A stretch of 64,000 bases of DNA from Acidobacteriota bacterium (GTDB lineage Bacteria; Acidobacteriota; Blastocatellia; Pyrinomonadales; Pyrinomonadaceae): NCBI GenBank assembly GCA_016700075.1, contig CP065000.1:2914001-2978000 (forward strand), read 5' to 3'. Both the position numbers and the translations under genes were made by a program. A model generated the notes under the pieces. It made no database searches and was not told the DNA's origin. It was given only the letters and a program-made list of their open reading frames with translations. This document shows positions 1-7,199 of this stretch, piece by piece (within the stretch, counting starts at the first letter, position 1; each line of letters begins with the position of its first letter).

Positions 1-66
1 GTCGATCTGCAGTAAAAACAATATGGCCAATGCCGAAAAGGCTGCGGCCAATTTTCCGGGTTTCAT
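1..66 (-). CDS. N-terminal start of an exported protein (cut by window edge)
   Basis: Reading the minus strand from an ATG at 66-64 gives 22 codons that stay open to the window edge. The peptide begins MKPGKLAAAF and continues into a hydrophobic stretch (SALAILFLL), which looks like the start of a signal peptide or a single membrane anchor. A perfect GGAGG Shine-Dalgarno motif (71-75, minus strand) lies four bases ahead of the ATG, an unusually strong site for this window, and supports the start. The gene lies 24 bp downstream of the nucleotidyltransferase on the same strand, so the two may be co-transcribed. Nothing can be said about function. Confidence 0.6.
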   Translation of the reverse strand, partial: MKPGKLAAAFSALAILFLLQID

Positions 67-90
67 AATACCTCCGATATGAGTGTGTTT

Positions 91-1125
91 CTAAACTCTT
101 GTGTAGTCTGTGAGCGTTGACTTATCGCCGATCACGGACCCGGAGCTGACAGAGGCATTGCGGCCTACGTGACAACTTTTCCCGATGACCGAGTCACGGA
201 TTTCAGCCGCGACAGAGATCCGCGTATACGGCCAGATAACTGCGTTTTCGACGACAGCCCGTTCTTCGACAAGGACTCCCTCGCCGAGAACAGAGTTGAC
301 GACGACCGCTCCCGGCTTAACGGTGCAGTTCTTTCCGATAACTGATGCCTTATCGACCGAGGCGTGCGTTGCAACGTCAGGTGCGTCAGGGCCGGCGTCG
401 TCTTCGCGAAGCCTCGCCAGCTTGCCCTCAAGCATATCCATATGTGCACGCCAATAACTTTCCGGCGTGCCGATATCCTTCCAATATTCCTTCTTAAAGA
501 AGAATGCGTAAAAGGCCAGTCGCTTTTTTAAAATTTCCGGAAACACATCGTATTCGAACGAAAGATTCTCGTCCTTTGCGATCAGATCCAGAATAGTAGG
601 CTCAAGTATGTAAATGCCTGCATTTATGGTGTTTATGCCTATATCGGTGTCGGGTTTCTCAATGAATCCAACGACCTTTCCGTCCTCATCTGTCTTTACT
701 AGCCCGTATCGCGTGGGATCCTCGACCTTGTGGACGGCGATCGTTGCATCCGCCTTTTTTCCAGCGTGTGAGCGTACCATTTTCTTTAGATCGAGGTCGG
801 TCAAAATGTCGCCGTTCAGGACTATGGTCGTCTCACGAAAACCGCCCGCAGCGAACTTGTAGGCGCCGCCGGTGCCCATAGGCATAGGTTCGGTGATATA
901 CCGCAAACTGACACCGTGTTCGGCACCGTTGCCGAGCAAAAGTTCGATCTTGTCAGGCTGATAGCTGAGGGAAAGTGTGATGTCGTAGATGCCTGCCTCA
1001 CGCAGCATTTCGATCTGATACAGAACGAAGGGGCGATTCAGCATAGGGACTATCGGCTTGGGCGTATATACGGTCAACGGCCGAAGCCGCGTTCCTCTGC
1101 CGCCTGCAAGAATGAGTGCCTGCAT
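91..1125 (-). CDS. NDP-sugar nucleotidyltransferase, mannose-1-phosphate guanylyltransferase-like
   Basis: The 344-residue protein opens with the sugar-nucleotide pyrophosphorylase signature LAGGRGTRLRP (about residues 5-15), followed by the TPKP lysine motif, GTGGA around residue 85 and LNGDIL with the metal-binding aspartate near residue 105. The C-terminal 90 residues have the hexapeptide periodicity of a left-handed beta helix (for example VIGKNCTVKPGAVV). Family knowledge: such enzymes couple a sugar 1-phosphate to NTP, giving GDP-mannose or dTDP/UDP-glucose for surface glycans. The domain order resembles GDP-mannose pyrophosphorylases, but the sugar and nucleotide cannot be fixed from sequence alone. 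It is divergent from the TPR gene and is followed by an exported protein on the same strand. Confidence 0.85.
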   Translation of the reverse strand: MQALILAGGRGTRLRPLTVYTPKPIVPMLNRPFVLYQIEMLREAGIYDITLSLSYQPDKIELLLGNGAEHGVSLRYITEPMPMGTGGAYKFAAGGFRETTIVLNGDILTDLDLKKMVRSHAGKKADATIAVHKVEDPTRYGLVKTDEDGKVVGFIEKPDTDIGINTINAGIYILEPTILDLIAKDENLSFEYDVFPEILKKRLAFYAFFFKKEYWKDIGTPESYWRAHMDMLEGKLARLREDDAGPDAPDVATHASVDKASVIGKNCTVKPGAVVVNSVLGEGVLVEERAVVENAVIWPYTRISVAAEIRDSVIGKSCHVGRNASVSSGSVIGDKSTLTDYTRV

Positions 1126-1134
1126 ACGGTCTTG

Positions 1135-1140
1135 ATTCTA
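1135..1140 (-). promoter_or_regulatory. candidate -10 hexamer TAGAAT close to the start codon
   Basis: On the minus strand TAGAAT ends nine bases before the ATG of the nucleotidyltransferase. If used, the transcript would be leaderless or nearly so. No convincing -35 box is present at 16-18 bp. The same spacing recurs elsewhere in the window, which is the only reason to list it. Confidence 0.25.
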
Positions 1141-1221
1141 ACGCAATCGATCCTGTTGCAGAAATTTCACCGCATTTAGGACCCAAAAGTGACAAAAAAT
1201 GTTTATGAACATTAAATCATG

Positions 1222-1251
1222 TTGACAGTTAATCATTCTAAATGATAGATT
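1222..1251 (+). promoter_or_regulatory. candidate sigma-70 promoter for the TPR gene
   Basis: A perfect TTGACA (1222-1227) is followed after 18 bp by TAGATT (1246-1251), a 4/6 match to the -10 consensus. It lies in the AT-rich divergent spacer between the nucleotidyltransferase and the TPR gene and about 105 bp before the TPR start. The -35 match is strong; the rest is inference. Confidence 0.4.
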
Positions 1252-1356
1252 TGTAAAACAGGTGCGACCCAAGTCCCTCCTGTGTTATCCTTCCGGAATT
1301 TTGCCCTGCGGTCCGTTTAGTTGTTATTTTCGGCGTCAATATTAGGCCTGTAATAA

Positions 1357-3396
1357 ATGAGTTTCGATAAAGCAAAAGCCATGCGAAATGCTGAGCGTTT
1401 CGTTGCTCAAGGCAAACTTCGTGCGGCCATCTCGGAATACCGTTCGGTCGTCGACAACGATCATCGCGACGTGTCCACGCTGAACATGCTGGGCGACCTG
1501 TATGCAAAGAACGGCGATAAGCGTGACGCAGTGAACTGCTATATGCAGGTTGCGGAATATTACAGCACTCAGGGTTTCGCACAAAAGGCAATCGCCGTTT
1601 ATAACAAGGTCACAAAGATACAGCCCGATTCGCCGGACGTGACGGCAAAGCTGGCTGAACTCCATCGGTCGAAGGGTTCGCTTTCGGAGGCTCGATCACA
1701 TTATCTGTCTTTGGCGGAACACTATAAAAAGAACGGCCGCCGCCTCGAGGCATTGGCGATGTACAAGCAGATCGCCCTGTTGGACCCTAACAATACAGAA
1801 GTATGCCTGCGGCTCGCTGAATCGTACTTGAGCGAAGGCCAACGCGAAGAGGCTATTGAAGCGTTTGCCGAAGCAGGTATAAGGCTCAGCCGCCAGAACC
1901 GGCACGAAGAGGCCATCCGTGCTTTGATGAAAGGCTACGACCTTAATGCCGCCGATCTCAGAGTGCTCGACGGATTGGTCAAGGCACAGACAGCTCTTGG
2001 GCGGGCAGCTAAGGCCATCTCGCTCCTGGAAGAGATCATCGAAAGCGACCCTTATAACCGCGATGTGCTGTATCTCCTGATCGAATGCTGTCTTGAATCG
2101 CAGAATGCGGCAGGTGCCGAGAATGCCGTTGTAAAGCTCGTCGAGATAGAGCCCGCTAACTATCCGAAATTCCTCGATCTTATCCGCATTTATTTGAATT
2201 TGAACGATCCGGGCTCTGCAGCACGGATCCTTACGATGTCTGCGGAATATCTGCTGGCAGGCGGCCAGGCTGACGAATGCGGAAAGTGGATAAGCGAGAT
2301 CCTTGAACGCGAGCCGCTTCAGCTTGCCGGGCTACGGCTGCTGGTACGCTACAATTCCTGGCTCAACGACGAGAATGGAAAGCGTCTGGCATTGGAACGC
2401 CTCTATTCGGCAGCCTCCAGTGAAGGTGCGGTTGACGATGAGCGGTTCGCTCTTTCGCAGCTAGTTCACATCAAGCCCCATGAAACGCGGTATCGCGATC
2501 GTCTCAACGAGATTCGCCTAGAATATGGTGATGACGACGAAACCTCAGAAGAGGCAACGGAGGGGCATGCATCCGGCGTCGGGTCAACAGCTACCGCTTC
2601 CTTCGAGATACGGATAGAGCGTAACGGCCATGAAACAAATGGGCATGAAGCCTACGGCGAGCTTGCAGCCGATGCCGTTTCCGTCCAGGCATTGATGCCG
2701 CACATTGATGCATCGCCTCTTTCGTTAGCAGCTGCCGAAAGGCTCGAAAAGGAGCTTGAAAGCGTTGCGTTCTACATCGACAACGATTATTACGATCTCG
2801 CGAAGAAATCTATTGGCGAACTCGAAGCCGAATTCGGAAAACGGCCTGAGATCGAGGAGCTGCGGTTAAAGATCGGATACCCGTCAGAGCTGCATGAGGA
2901 AGAGGTGCCGGCCTCCGTCATCGTTGAGCCGCACGTCGAAGCAAGTGCGATCGGAATAAACGAGATGCGCTCCGAACTTGGCATCGATGACGCGGAAGAG
3001 CCGGACGGCGGTGATTTTGAGACGCATTATCAAATGGCCGTCGCATATCAGGAGATGGGCCTCTTTGAGGATTCCATACGCGAATACCAGGATGCGATAG
3101 CTCTGGTAAAGCCCGATGACGGCACGAAGCGATTCTATTCCTGTGCGACGCTCTTGGGACATTGTTTCGTTTCCACCGAGATGCCGCGTCATGCGATCAA
3201 ATGGCTTACCCGTGCGCTTGAGACGCCTGAGATAACCGCCGACGAATACCACGGTCTTTGGTACGAACTGGGGACCGCGTACGAGGCGTGTGATGATATC
3301 GAGAACGCTGCCAAGTACTTCGACATGATCTATGCCGAGAATGTTGATTTCCGCGATGTTGGAGAAAGGGTCAAGAAGTTGTTGGTGACTCATTGA
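1357..3396 (+). CDS. large tetratricopeptide-repeat protein
   Basis: The 679-residue protein has no signal peptide. Residues about 5-390 are a run of 34-residue helical repeats with TPR spacing (for example LGDLYAKNGDKRDAVNCY and LAELHRSKGSLSEARSHY); a second TPR block occupies about 545-675 (MAVAYQEMGLFEDSIREY). The two are separated by an acidic low-complexity linker (about 393-450, rich in E, D, H and G). TPR arrays are protein-protein interaction scaffolds; architectures like this occur beside motility, secretion and two-component genes, but nothing here names a partner. The start is the first ATG and a promoter-like TTGACA lies upstream. It stands alone, with its own spacer to the thi genes. 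Confidence 0.8.
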   Translation: MSFDKAKAMRNAERFVAQGKLRAAISEYRSVVDNDHRDVSTLNMLGDLYAKNGDKRDAVNCYMQVAEYYSTQGFAQKAIAVYNKVTKIQPDSPDVTAKLAELHRSKGSLSEARSHYLSLAEHYKKNGRRLEALAMYKQIALLDPNNTEVCLRLAESYLSEGQREEAIEAFAEAGIRLSRQNRHEEAIRALMKGYDLNAADLRVLDGLVKAQTALGRAAKAISLLEEIIESDPYNRDVLYLLIECCLESQNAAGAENAVVKLVEIEPANYPKFLDLIRIYLNLNDPGSAARILTMSAEYLLAGGQADECGKWISEILEREPLQLAGLRLLVRYNSWLNDENGKRLALERLYSAASSEGAVDDERFALSQLVHIKPHETRYRDRLNEIRLEYGDDDETSEEATEGHASGVGSTATASFEIRIERNGHETNGHEAYGELAADAVSVQALMPHIDASPLSLAAAERLEKELESVAFYIDNDYYDLAKKSIGELEAEFGKRPEIEELRLKIGYPSELHEEEVPASVIVEPHVEASAIGINEMRSELGIDDAEEPDGGDFETHYQMAVAYQEMGLFEDSIREYQDAIALVKPDDGTKRFYSCATLLGHCFVSTEMPRHAIKWLTRALETPEITADEYHGLWYELGTAYEACDDIENAAKYFDMIYAENVDFRDVGERVKKLLVTH

Positions 3397-3403
3397 TCCG
3401 CAG

Positions 3404-3433
3404 TTGTTTGCGGTAAAAGTAAAGTTCTATACT
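3404..3433 (+). promoter_or_regulatory. candidate promoter for the thiE-thiD unit
   Basis: TATACT (3428-3433, 5/6 match) ends eight bases before the ATG at 3442, with a weak TTGTTT (3404-3409) 18 bp upstream. Transcription from here would give a leader of only a base or two. The 45-bp gap after the TPR gene is too short for a thiamine-pyrophosphate riboswitch, and no THI-box motif is seen. Confidence 0.35.
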
Positions 3434-3441
3434 CTGACGGT

Positions 3442-3723
3442 ATGGTTGAACGCCTGACCGTCATTTTTTTTATTATCCTTTGTCTGCTGTTGGGGTCGTT
3501 TCTGATCCTTGCACCGTGGGACATACTTTTCGGCAGTTGGGCGAATAACTACATTTTGATATTTCTTACCGATCTGATCGGGGTTCCCGAGGTGCAGCGT
3601 GCCGTGACCTCAACATGGTTCCGCGGCGGAGTAACGGGGCTCGGTATCTTCAACGTGTTCATAGCCGTCCGCGAGATAATCAAGTTCCGTGAAAGCGTGG
3701 AAATGCTCGAACGCGGTAATTGA
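3442..3723 (+). CDS. small two-span membrane protein
   Basis: A 93-residue hydrophobic protein with a first membrane segment at about residues 5-28 (ending before the PWD motif) and a second at about 62-80. The C-terminus (REIIKFRESVEMLERGN) is charged and probably cytoplasmic. No known domain is recognised. Its stop overlaps the ATG of thiE by one base (TGATG), so it is almost certainly translated together with thiE and thiD; a link to thiamine metabolism is possible but is only inferred from this coupling. Confidence 0.65.
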   Translation: MVERLTVIFFIILCLLLGSFLILAPWDILFGSWANNYILIFLTDLIGVPEVQRAVTSTWFRGGVTGLGIFNVFIAVREIIKFRESVEMLERGN

Positions 3724-4340
3724 TGTCTTCGAACCGATACATCTACGTTATTACTGACGGTACAGCTTGCGATGCCGAGTTTGGACCTCACCGACATCGA
3801 ATACTCGAACATGCCGCAGCAGCAGCGTCGAACGGTGCCACGCACTTTCAGATCCGCGAGAAGCAATTGTCCGCAGCGAGGCTCCTTGAACTCGTAAGGG
3901 ATGCCGTCCGGGTTGTCGCAGGCTCCGGCCTAAAGGTCCTGGTCAATGAGCGTGCTGACATTGCTGTCGCCGCGGGTGCGGACGGCGTGCATTTGACGTC
4001 GCGATCATTCTCCGCGGCCGATGTTCGCGAAGCTTTCGGCGGCGAACTGCTGATCGCGGTTTCGACGCATAGTATCGATGAGGTGCTGCGAGCCGACGAG
4101 CAGGGAGCTGACCTTGTTGTATTCGGCCCTGTTTTTGATACGCCGGGGAAGACGACAGCAGGCATCGAAAAATTGAAGGAAGCGTGCGAAAAAGCGTCGG
4201 GCTTTCCGGTCATCGCTCTGGGCGGGATCGATATATCGAACGCAAAAGATGCGACCGAAGCCGGCGCTGCAGGCGTTGCCGGGATCAGATGTTTTTCGAC
4301 AGCAGAGAACATAGCACGCGTCGTTGAAGTATTAAGGTAA
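3723..4340 (+). CDS. thiE: thiamine-phosphate synthase
   Basis: ThiE joins 4-amino-2-methyl-5-hydroxymethylpyrimidine diphosphate with thiazole phosphate to give thiamine phosphate. The 205-residue TIM-barrel protein shows the family landmarks in order: IYVITDG at the N-terminus, FQIREKQ (canonical Q-R-K phosphate/thiazole site), VNERADIA (canonical NDR with D changed to E), GVHL, VSTHS, VFGPVFDTPGK and ALGGID near the C-terminus. An upstream in-frame TTG at 3720 would add one residue; ATG at 3723 is chosen because it overlaps the preceding stop in a TGATG junction. The stop TAA overlaps the thiD ATG (TAATG), so thiE and thiD are translationally coupled. Confidence 0.9.
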   Translation: MSSNRYIYVITDGTACDAEFGPHRHRILEHAAAAASNGATHFQIREKQLSAARLLELVRDAVRVVAGSGLKVLVNERADIAVAAGADGVHLTSRSFSAADVREAFGGELLIAVSTHSIDEVLRADEQGADLVVFGPVFDTPGKTTAGIEKLKEACEKASGFPVIALGGIDISNAKDATEAGAAGVAGIRCFSTAENIARVVEVLR

Positions 4341-5146
4341 TGAGCCAGATAGTTGGAAAACCTCCGGTTTGCATGACCATTGCGGGACTCGATCCGTCAG
4401 GGGGTGCGGGCGTCGTAGCTGATGTGCGTGCATTCTCGCGGTTCGGCTGTTTTCCGTCGATGGTCATCACGTCAGTGACGTTTCAGAACACAACCGGCGT
4501 TTTTGGTGCAGAAAACCTGTCCGCTGAAAGCGTTCGGCAACAGGCCGATGCGGTTTTTGACGATTACGAAATTGCCGCTATGAAGACCGGTATGCTGCCG
4601 ACGGCTGAGATCATCAACACGGTCGCGGATCTGGTCAGACGGAGAAATGTTAAGAATTTCGTGATCGATCCTGTCGTCCGCTCGACCTCAGGCTTCGATC
4701 TGATCGGCGACGAGGCGTTGCGGGCACTTGTAGCTGAGCTATTCCCTTTGGCGCTAATTGCTACGCCGAATCTTGCAGAGGCGGAACGCATCACTGGAAT
4801 GAGCATCGAGACCGCATCCGACCTTGATCGTGCAGCTGCCGCGTTGCTGGAAACGGGCGTTCCATACGTGCTGATCAAAGGCGGCCATCGCATCAAAAGG
4901 GATGTCGACAGCGGCGTTGCACGTGATCATTTATTCTCACAAGCCGGAACACAGGCCTTCGATGCTGAATTCATCGAAACCACTGCAACTCACGGAACGG
5001 GTTGTGTGCTTTCTGCCGCCATCACGGCGAATTTGGCGTTGGGGCATTCTGTCGAAGATGCCGTCAGGACCGCGAAAGAGTTCGTTACGAACGCAATAAA
5101 AGATGCCCCGATGCTGGGGCATGGACATTCACCGATCGGAATTTGA
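4340..5146 (+). CDS. thiD: hydroxymethylpyrimidine / phosphomethylpyrimidine kinase
   Basis: ThiD phosphorylates HMP and then HMP-phosphate to the diphosphate used by ThiE. The 268-residue ribokinase-fold protein has TIAGLDPSGGAG near residue 13, an MKTGM loop, DPVVRSTSG around 110, TPNLAEAE and the catalytic anion-hole motif ATHGTGCVLS around 215. Length and order match the family. It overlaps thiE by one base and ends one base from a convergent beta-barrel gene, so no intrinsic terminator fits between them; none was found. Confidence 0.93.
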   Translation: MSQIVGKPPVCMTIAGLDPSGGAGVVADVRAFSRFGCFPSMVITSVTFQNTTGVFGAENLSAESVRQQADAVFDDYEIAAMKTGMLPTAEIINTVADLVRRRNVKNFVIDPVVRSTSGFDLIGDEALRALVAELFPLALIATPNLAEAERITGMSIETASDLDRAAAALLETGVPYVLIKGGHRIKRDVDSGVARDHLFSQAGTQAFDAEFIETTATHGTGCVLSAAITANLALGHSVEDAVRTAKEFVTNAIKDAPMLGHGHSPIGI

Positions 5147-5147
5147 T

Positions 5148-6008
5148 CTAGTTAGCGGGCTTCAGGATGACGGGCGTTACATAGGTCACACCGAATGTGA
5201 AACCCGACTGCGGACTTTGCTTGGTCAAGCCGATAATTCCCGCCGTATCAAACCGCAATCCCGACGCCCGTATCTGAGTGCCGATACGCAATTGGCTGAG
5301 GCTTTCCGTGCCTAAAGGTGCCCCTCCGCTTCGCATATTTGCCCGGCCGTTGACCTCACCGACGATACTGACGCGGTCGTTGACGCGATAGTTTCCGGCG
5401 ACGCCGTACAAAAACACGTCGTTCTGCGTAAACCGTTCGAGCGGTGCGGTCATGATGCCGAGGCCCACGTTGCCGAACAAGGTAAAACGCGAATAGTTCG
5501 CGCGTCGGGCGAAACGCTTTTGCAGAATGATCTTGGAGAAGATGTTGATCTGATTGGTACCGATGCCCTTTGCCTGGTCGGTGTTTGGCATTTGATAGCC
5601 GAATTTCATGCCGATAGCGGGAACGTAACGCGTCTCATTGCGAAGTTTGACCTTTGCGGAGATGACAAAATCATCCCAGTCGTTCGTTGAGTTTCCGGTC
5701 ACGGTGAGCGGTATCGCCGACGGCCCCATGGAATTGATCGACACGAAATTCTGCAGCGTGCCCTCGATCTGTATCTCGACGTTAGGTGCGAGACCTGTTT
5801 TCACGCGGATGTCGCCCACACGTGTCAGATCGCCGTTGATGCCGGAAAGGGGAAATTTGGACCTTTGAAAGAAGTCGACGCCGGCAGATATTTCCAATGA
5901 ACCAGGCGGTGTGATGTCGATATCGTCTGTTAAAAGCGGACGCTGCTGCGAACTCGCCGAAACGGCAACGCTCAACAGAAGCCCGACGATCAAAACCAGT
6001 CTCGACAT
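5148..6008 (-). CDS. exported beta-barrel-like protein of unknown function
   Basis: About 286 residues with a clear signal peptide (SRLVLIVGLLLSVAVSASSQ, cleavage likely after SAS/SSQ). The mature part has the alternating polar/aromatic strands and glycine-rich turns of an outer-membrane barrel: PGSLEISAGVDFFQRS, NVEIQIEGTLQNF, YVPAIGMKFGYQMPNT, FTLFGNVGLGI, FTFGVTYVTPV. It resembles transporter/phenol-degradation-type (MetA-like) barrels in layout, but this is pattern recognition only. A GTG one codon upstream (6011) is an alternative start. It is convergent with thiD and divergent from acyP. Confidence 0.7.
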   Translation of the reverse strand: MSRLVLIVGLLLSVAVSASSQQRPLLTDDIDITPPGSLEISAGVDFFQRSKFPLSGINGDLTRVGDIRVKTGLAPNVEIQIEGTLQNFVSINSMGPSAIPLTVTGNSTNDWDDFVISAKVKLRNETRYVPAIGMKFGYQMPNTDQAKGIGTNQINIFSKIILQKRFARRANYSRFTLFGNVGLGIMTAPLERFTQNDVFLYGVAGNYRVNDRVSIVGEVNGRANMRSGGAPLGTESLSQLRIGTQIRASGLRFDTAGIIGLTKQSPQSGFTFGVTYVTPVILKPAN

Positions 6009-6094
6009 CACAGTAATATTGGCACTAGTCCGTGAGTTTGTAAATCGAAAAGCGGGTCAGATTTGCAGAATCGCGGCTGAGACTGCAAAATCTT

Positions 6095-6406
6095 GTGAGT
6101 AACAAAATGCTGCCTGCAATTTTCGAACCGAAGATCACCGCCCGCCGTTTCCTGATCAGCGGACTTGTACAGGGAGTCGGTTTTCGGTATTTCGCCCAGC
6201 GGGCATCGGCACGTTATCAGGTCAAAGGCTACGTCAGAAACCTCGCTGACGGACGCGTCGAAGCTCTTGCCGAAGGTCCCGCAGAACTTGTCGAAAAGTT
6301 CAAAATGGACCTCGCAGCGGGACCGTCCCATTCGCGGGTGGACGGCATCGAAGAGGTTGTGGTCGAGCCAACCGGTTTATTTTCAACATTTAGGATCGAA
6401 CGATAG
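6095..6406 (+). CDS. acyP: acylphosphatase
   Basis: Acylphosphatase hydrolyses carboxyl-phosphate bonds. The 103-residue protein has the two active-site elements: GLVQGVGFRYF (with the phosphate-binding arginine) and GYVRNLADGRVE (with the catalytic asparagine), followed by the usual SRVDGIEEV strand. The GTG start at 6095 gives an N-terminal extension relative to the roughly 90-residue family; ATG at 6107 is a good alternative (99 residues). It ends two bases before apt, so the two are probably co-transcribed. Confidence 0.88.
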   Translation: MSNKMLPAIFEPKITARRFLISGLVQGVGFRYFAQRASARYQVKGYVRNLADGRVEALAEGPAELVEKFKMDLAAGPSHSRVDGIEEVVVEPTGLFSTFRIER

Positions 6407-6408
6407 AT

Positions 6409-6930
6409 ATGGACAATTTGAAAGCACTCATCAGGGAAGTTCCCGATTTTCCGAAGCCGGGCATTAATTTCTACGACATTACGACGCTGCTCCTCGACCC
6501 GGACGGGCTGCGTCAGGCGATCGACGCCTTGCACGAAAGCTGCGAGGGCCTTGGTATCGACACCATCATCGGTATCGAATCGCGTGGATTTATCTTCGGC
6601 GTGCCGCTTGCGTATAAGATGGGTTTGGGTTTCATTCCGGTCCGCAAGCCGAAGAAATTGCCGGCAGAAAAGGTCTCGGTCTCGTACGATCTCGAATACG
6701 GCCAGGACACGCTCGAGATGCACAAGGATGCCGTCGGCGAAGGCCATCGTGTGCTGATCGTTGATGATCTGCTGGCGACAGGCGGTACCGCACGTGCGGT
6801 TTGCGACCTGGTAGAAAGCGTAGGCGGTACTGTCGCAGGATTGCGTTTTGCGGTCGAACTCGACTTCTTGAACGGACGCAATAAATTCGAAGGCTACGAT
6901 ATCAGATCGCTGCTCCATTACGACAGCTAG
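6409..6930 (+). CDS. apt: adenine phosphoribosyltransferase
   Basis: Apt salvages adenine to AMP using PRPP. The 173-residue protein carries the family's N-terminal PDFPKPGINFYDIT motif, the IGIESRGFIFG hood motif and the PRPP-binding loop VLIVDDLLATGGTA (about residues 123-136). Length matches bacterial Apt. It follows acyP with a two-base gap and is followed by tRNA-Arg on the same strand. Confidence 0.95.
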   Translation: MDNLKALIREVPDFPKPGINFYDITTLLLDPDGLRQAIDALHESCEGLGIDTIIGIESRGFIFGVPLAYKMGLGFIPVRKPKKLPAEKVSVSYDLEYGQDTLEMHKDAVGEGHRVLIVDDLLATGGTARAVCDLVESVGGTVAGLRFAVELDFLNGRNKFEGYDIRSLLHYDS

Positions 6931-6974
6931 GCCTTGACAATCCGCGATCTGAAACTCAAAATCCGAATTCGAAT

Positions 6975-7051
6975 GGTCCCGTAGCTCAGCTGTATAGAGC
7001 GTCCGCCTCCTAAGCGGAAGGTCGCTGGTTAGAATCCAGCCGGGATCACCA
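6975..7051 (+). tRNA. tRNA-Arg (anticodon CCT), CCA encoded
   Basis: A full cloverleaf can be drawn: acceptor GGTCCCG (6975-6981) with CGGGATC (7041-7047, one G-T pair), D stem GCTC/GAGC, anticodon stem TCCGC/GCGGA around the loop CTCCTAA (anticodon CCT at 7009-7011, reads AGG), T stem GCTGG/CCAGC, discriminator A and an encoded CCA. The D loop reads G18-T19 and the T loop TTAGAAT, so the near-universal G19-C56 tertiary pair is replaced by T19-A56, a compensated change. Everything else is regular. Confidence 0.95.
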
Positions 7052-7135
7052 TCTTATTTGTGGAAGCAGGGCTGCAATTGCCGTTTCCTATAATGAACGG
7101 AAGAAAAGCGCGATAGAGCACAGTGGCAAACATTT

Positions 7136-7157
7136 AGCCGGGGTGAAAGCCCCGGCT
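7136..7157 (+). terminator. 8-bp GC-rich hairpin behind tRNA-Arg
   Basis: AGCCGGGG (7136-7143) pairs perfectly with CCCCGGCT (7150-7157) around the loop TGAAAG. It could end the apt-tRNA transcript, but only TTCTGTGT follows rather than a T run, so it may equally be a repeat hairpin of the kind common in this window. It lies between the tRNA and the nnr start. Confidence 0.4.
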
Positions 7158-7199
7158 TCTGTGTATTTGGCCGGCAAATTCTTGTGATAAATTGAAGAG

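Noticed and set aside
3397..3441. Thiamine-pyrophosphate riboswitch before the thi genes
   Set aside because: The gap is only 45 bases and contains no THI-box sequence.
6975..7199. tRNA-Arg as an integration site of a genomic island
   Set aside because: No integrase and no repeated copy of the tRNA 3' end is seen downstream; housekeeping genes follow.
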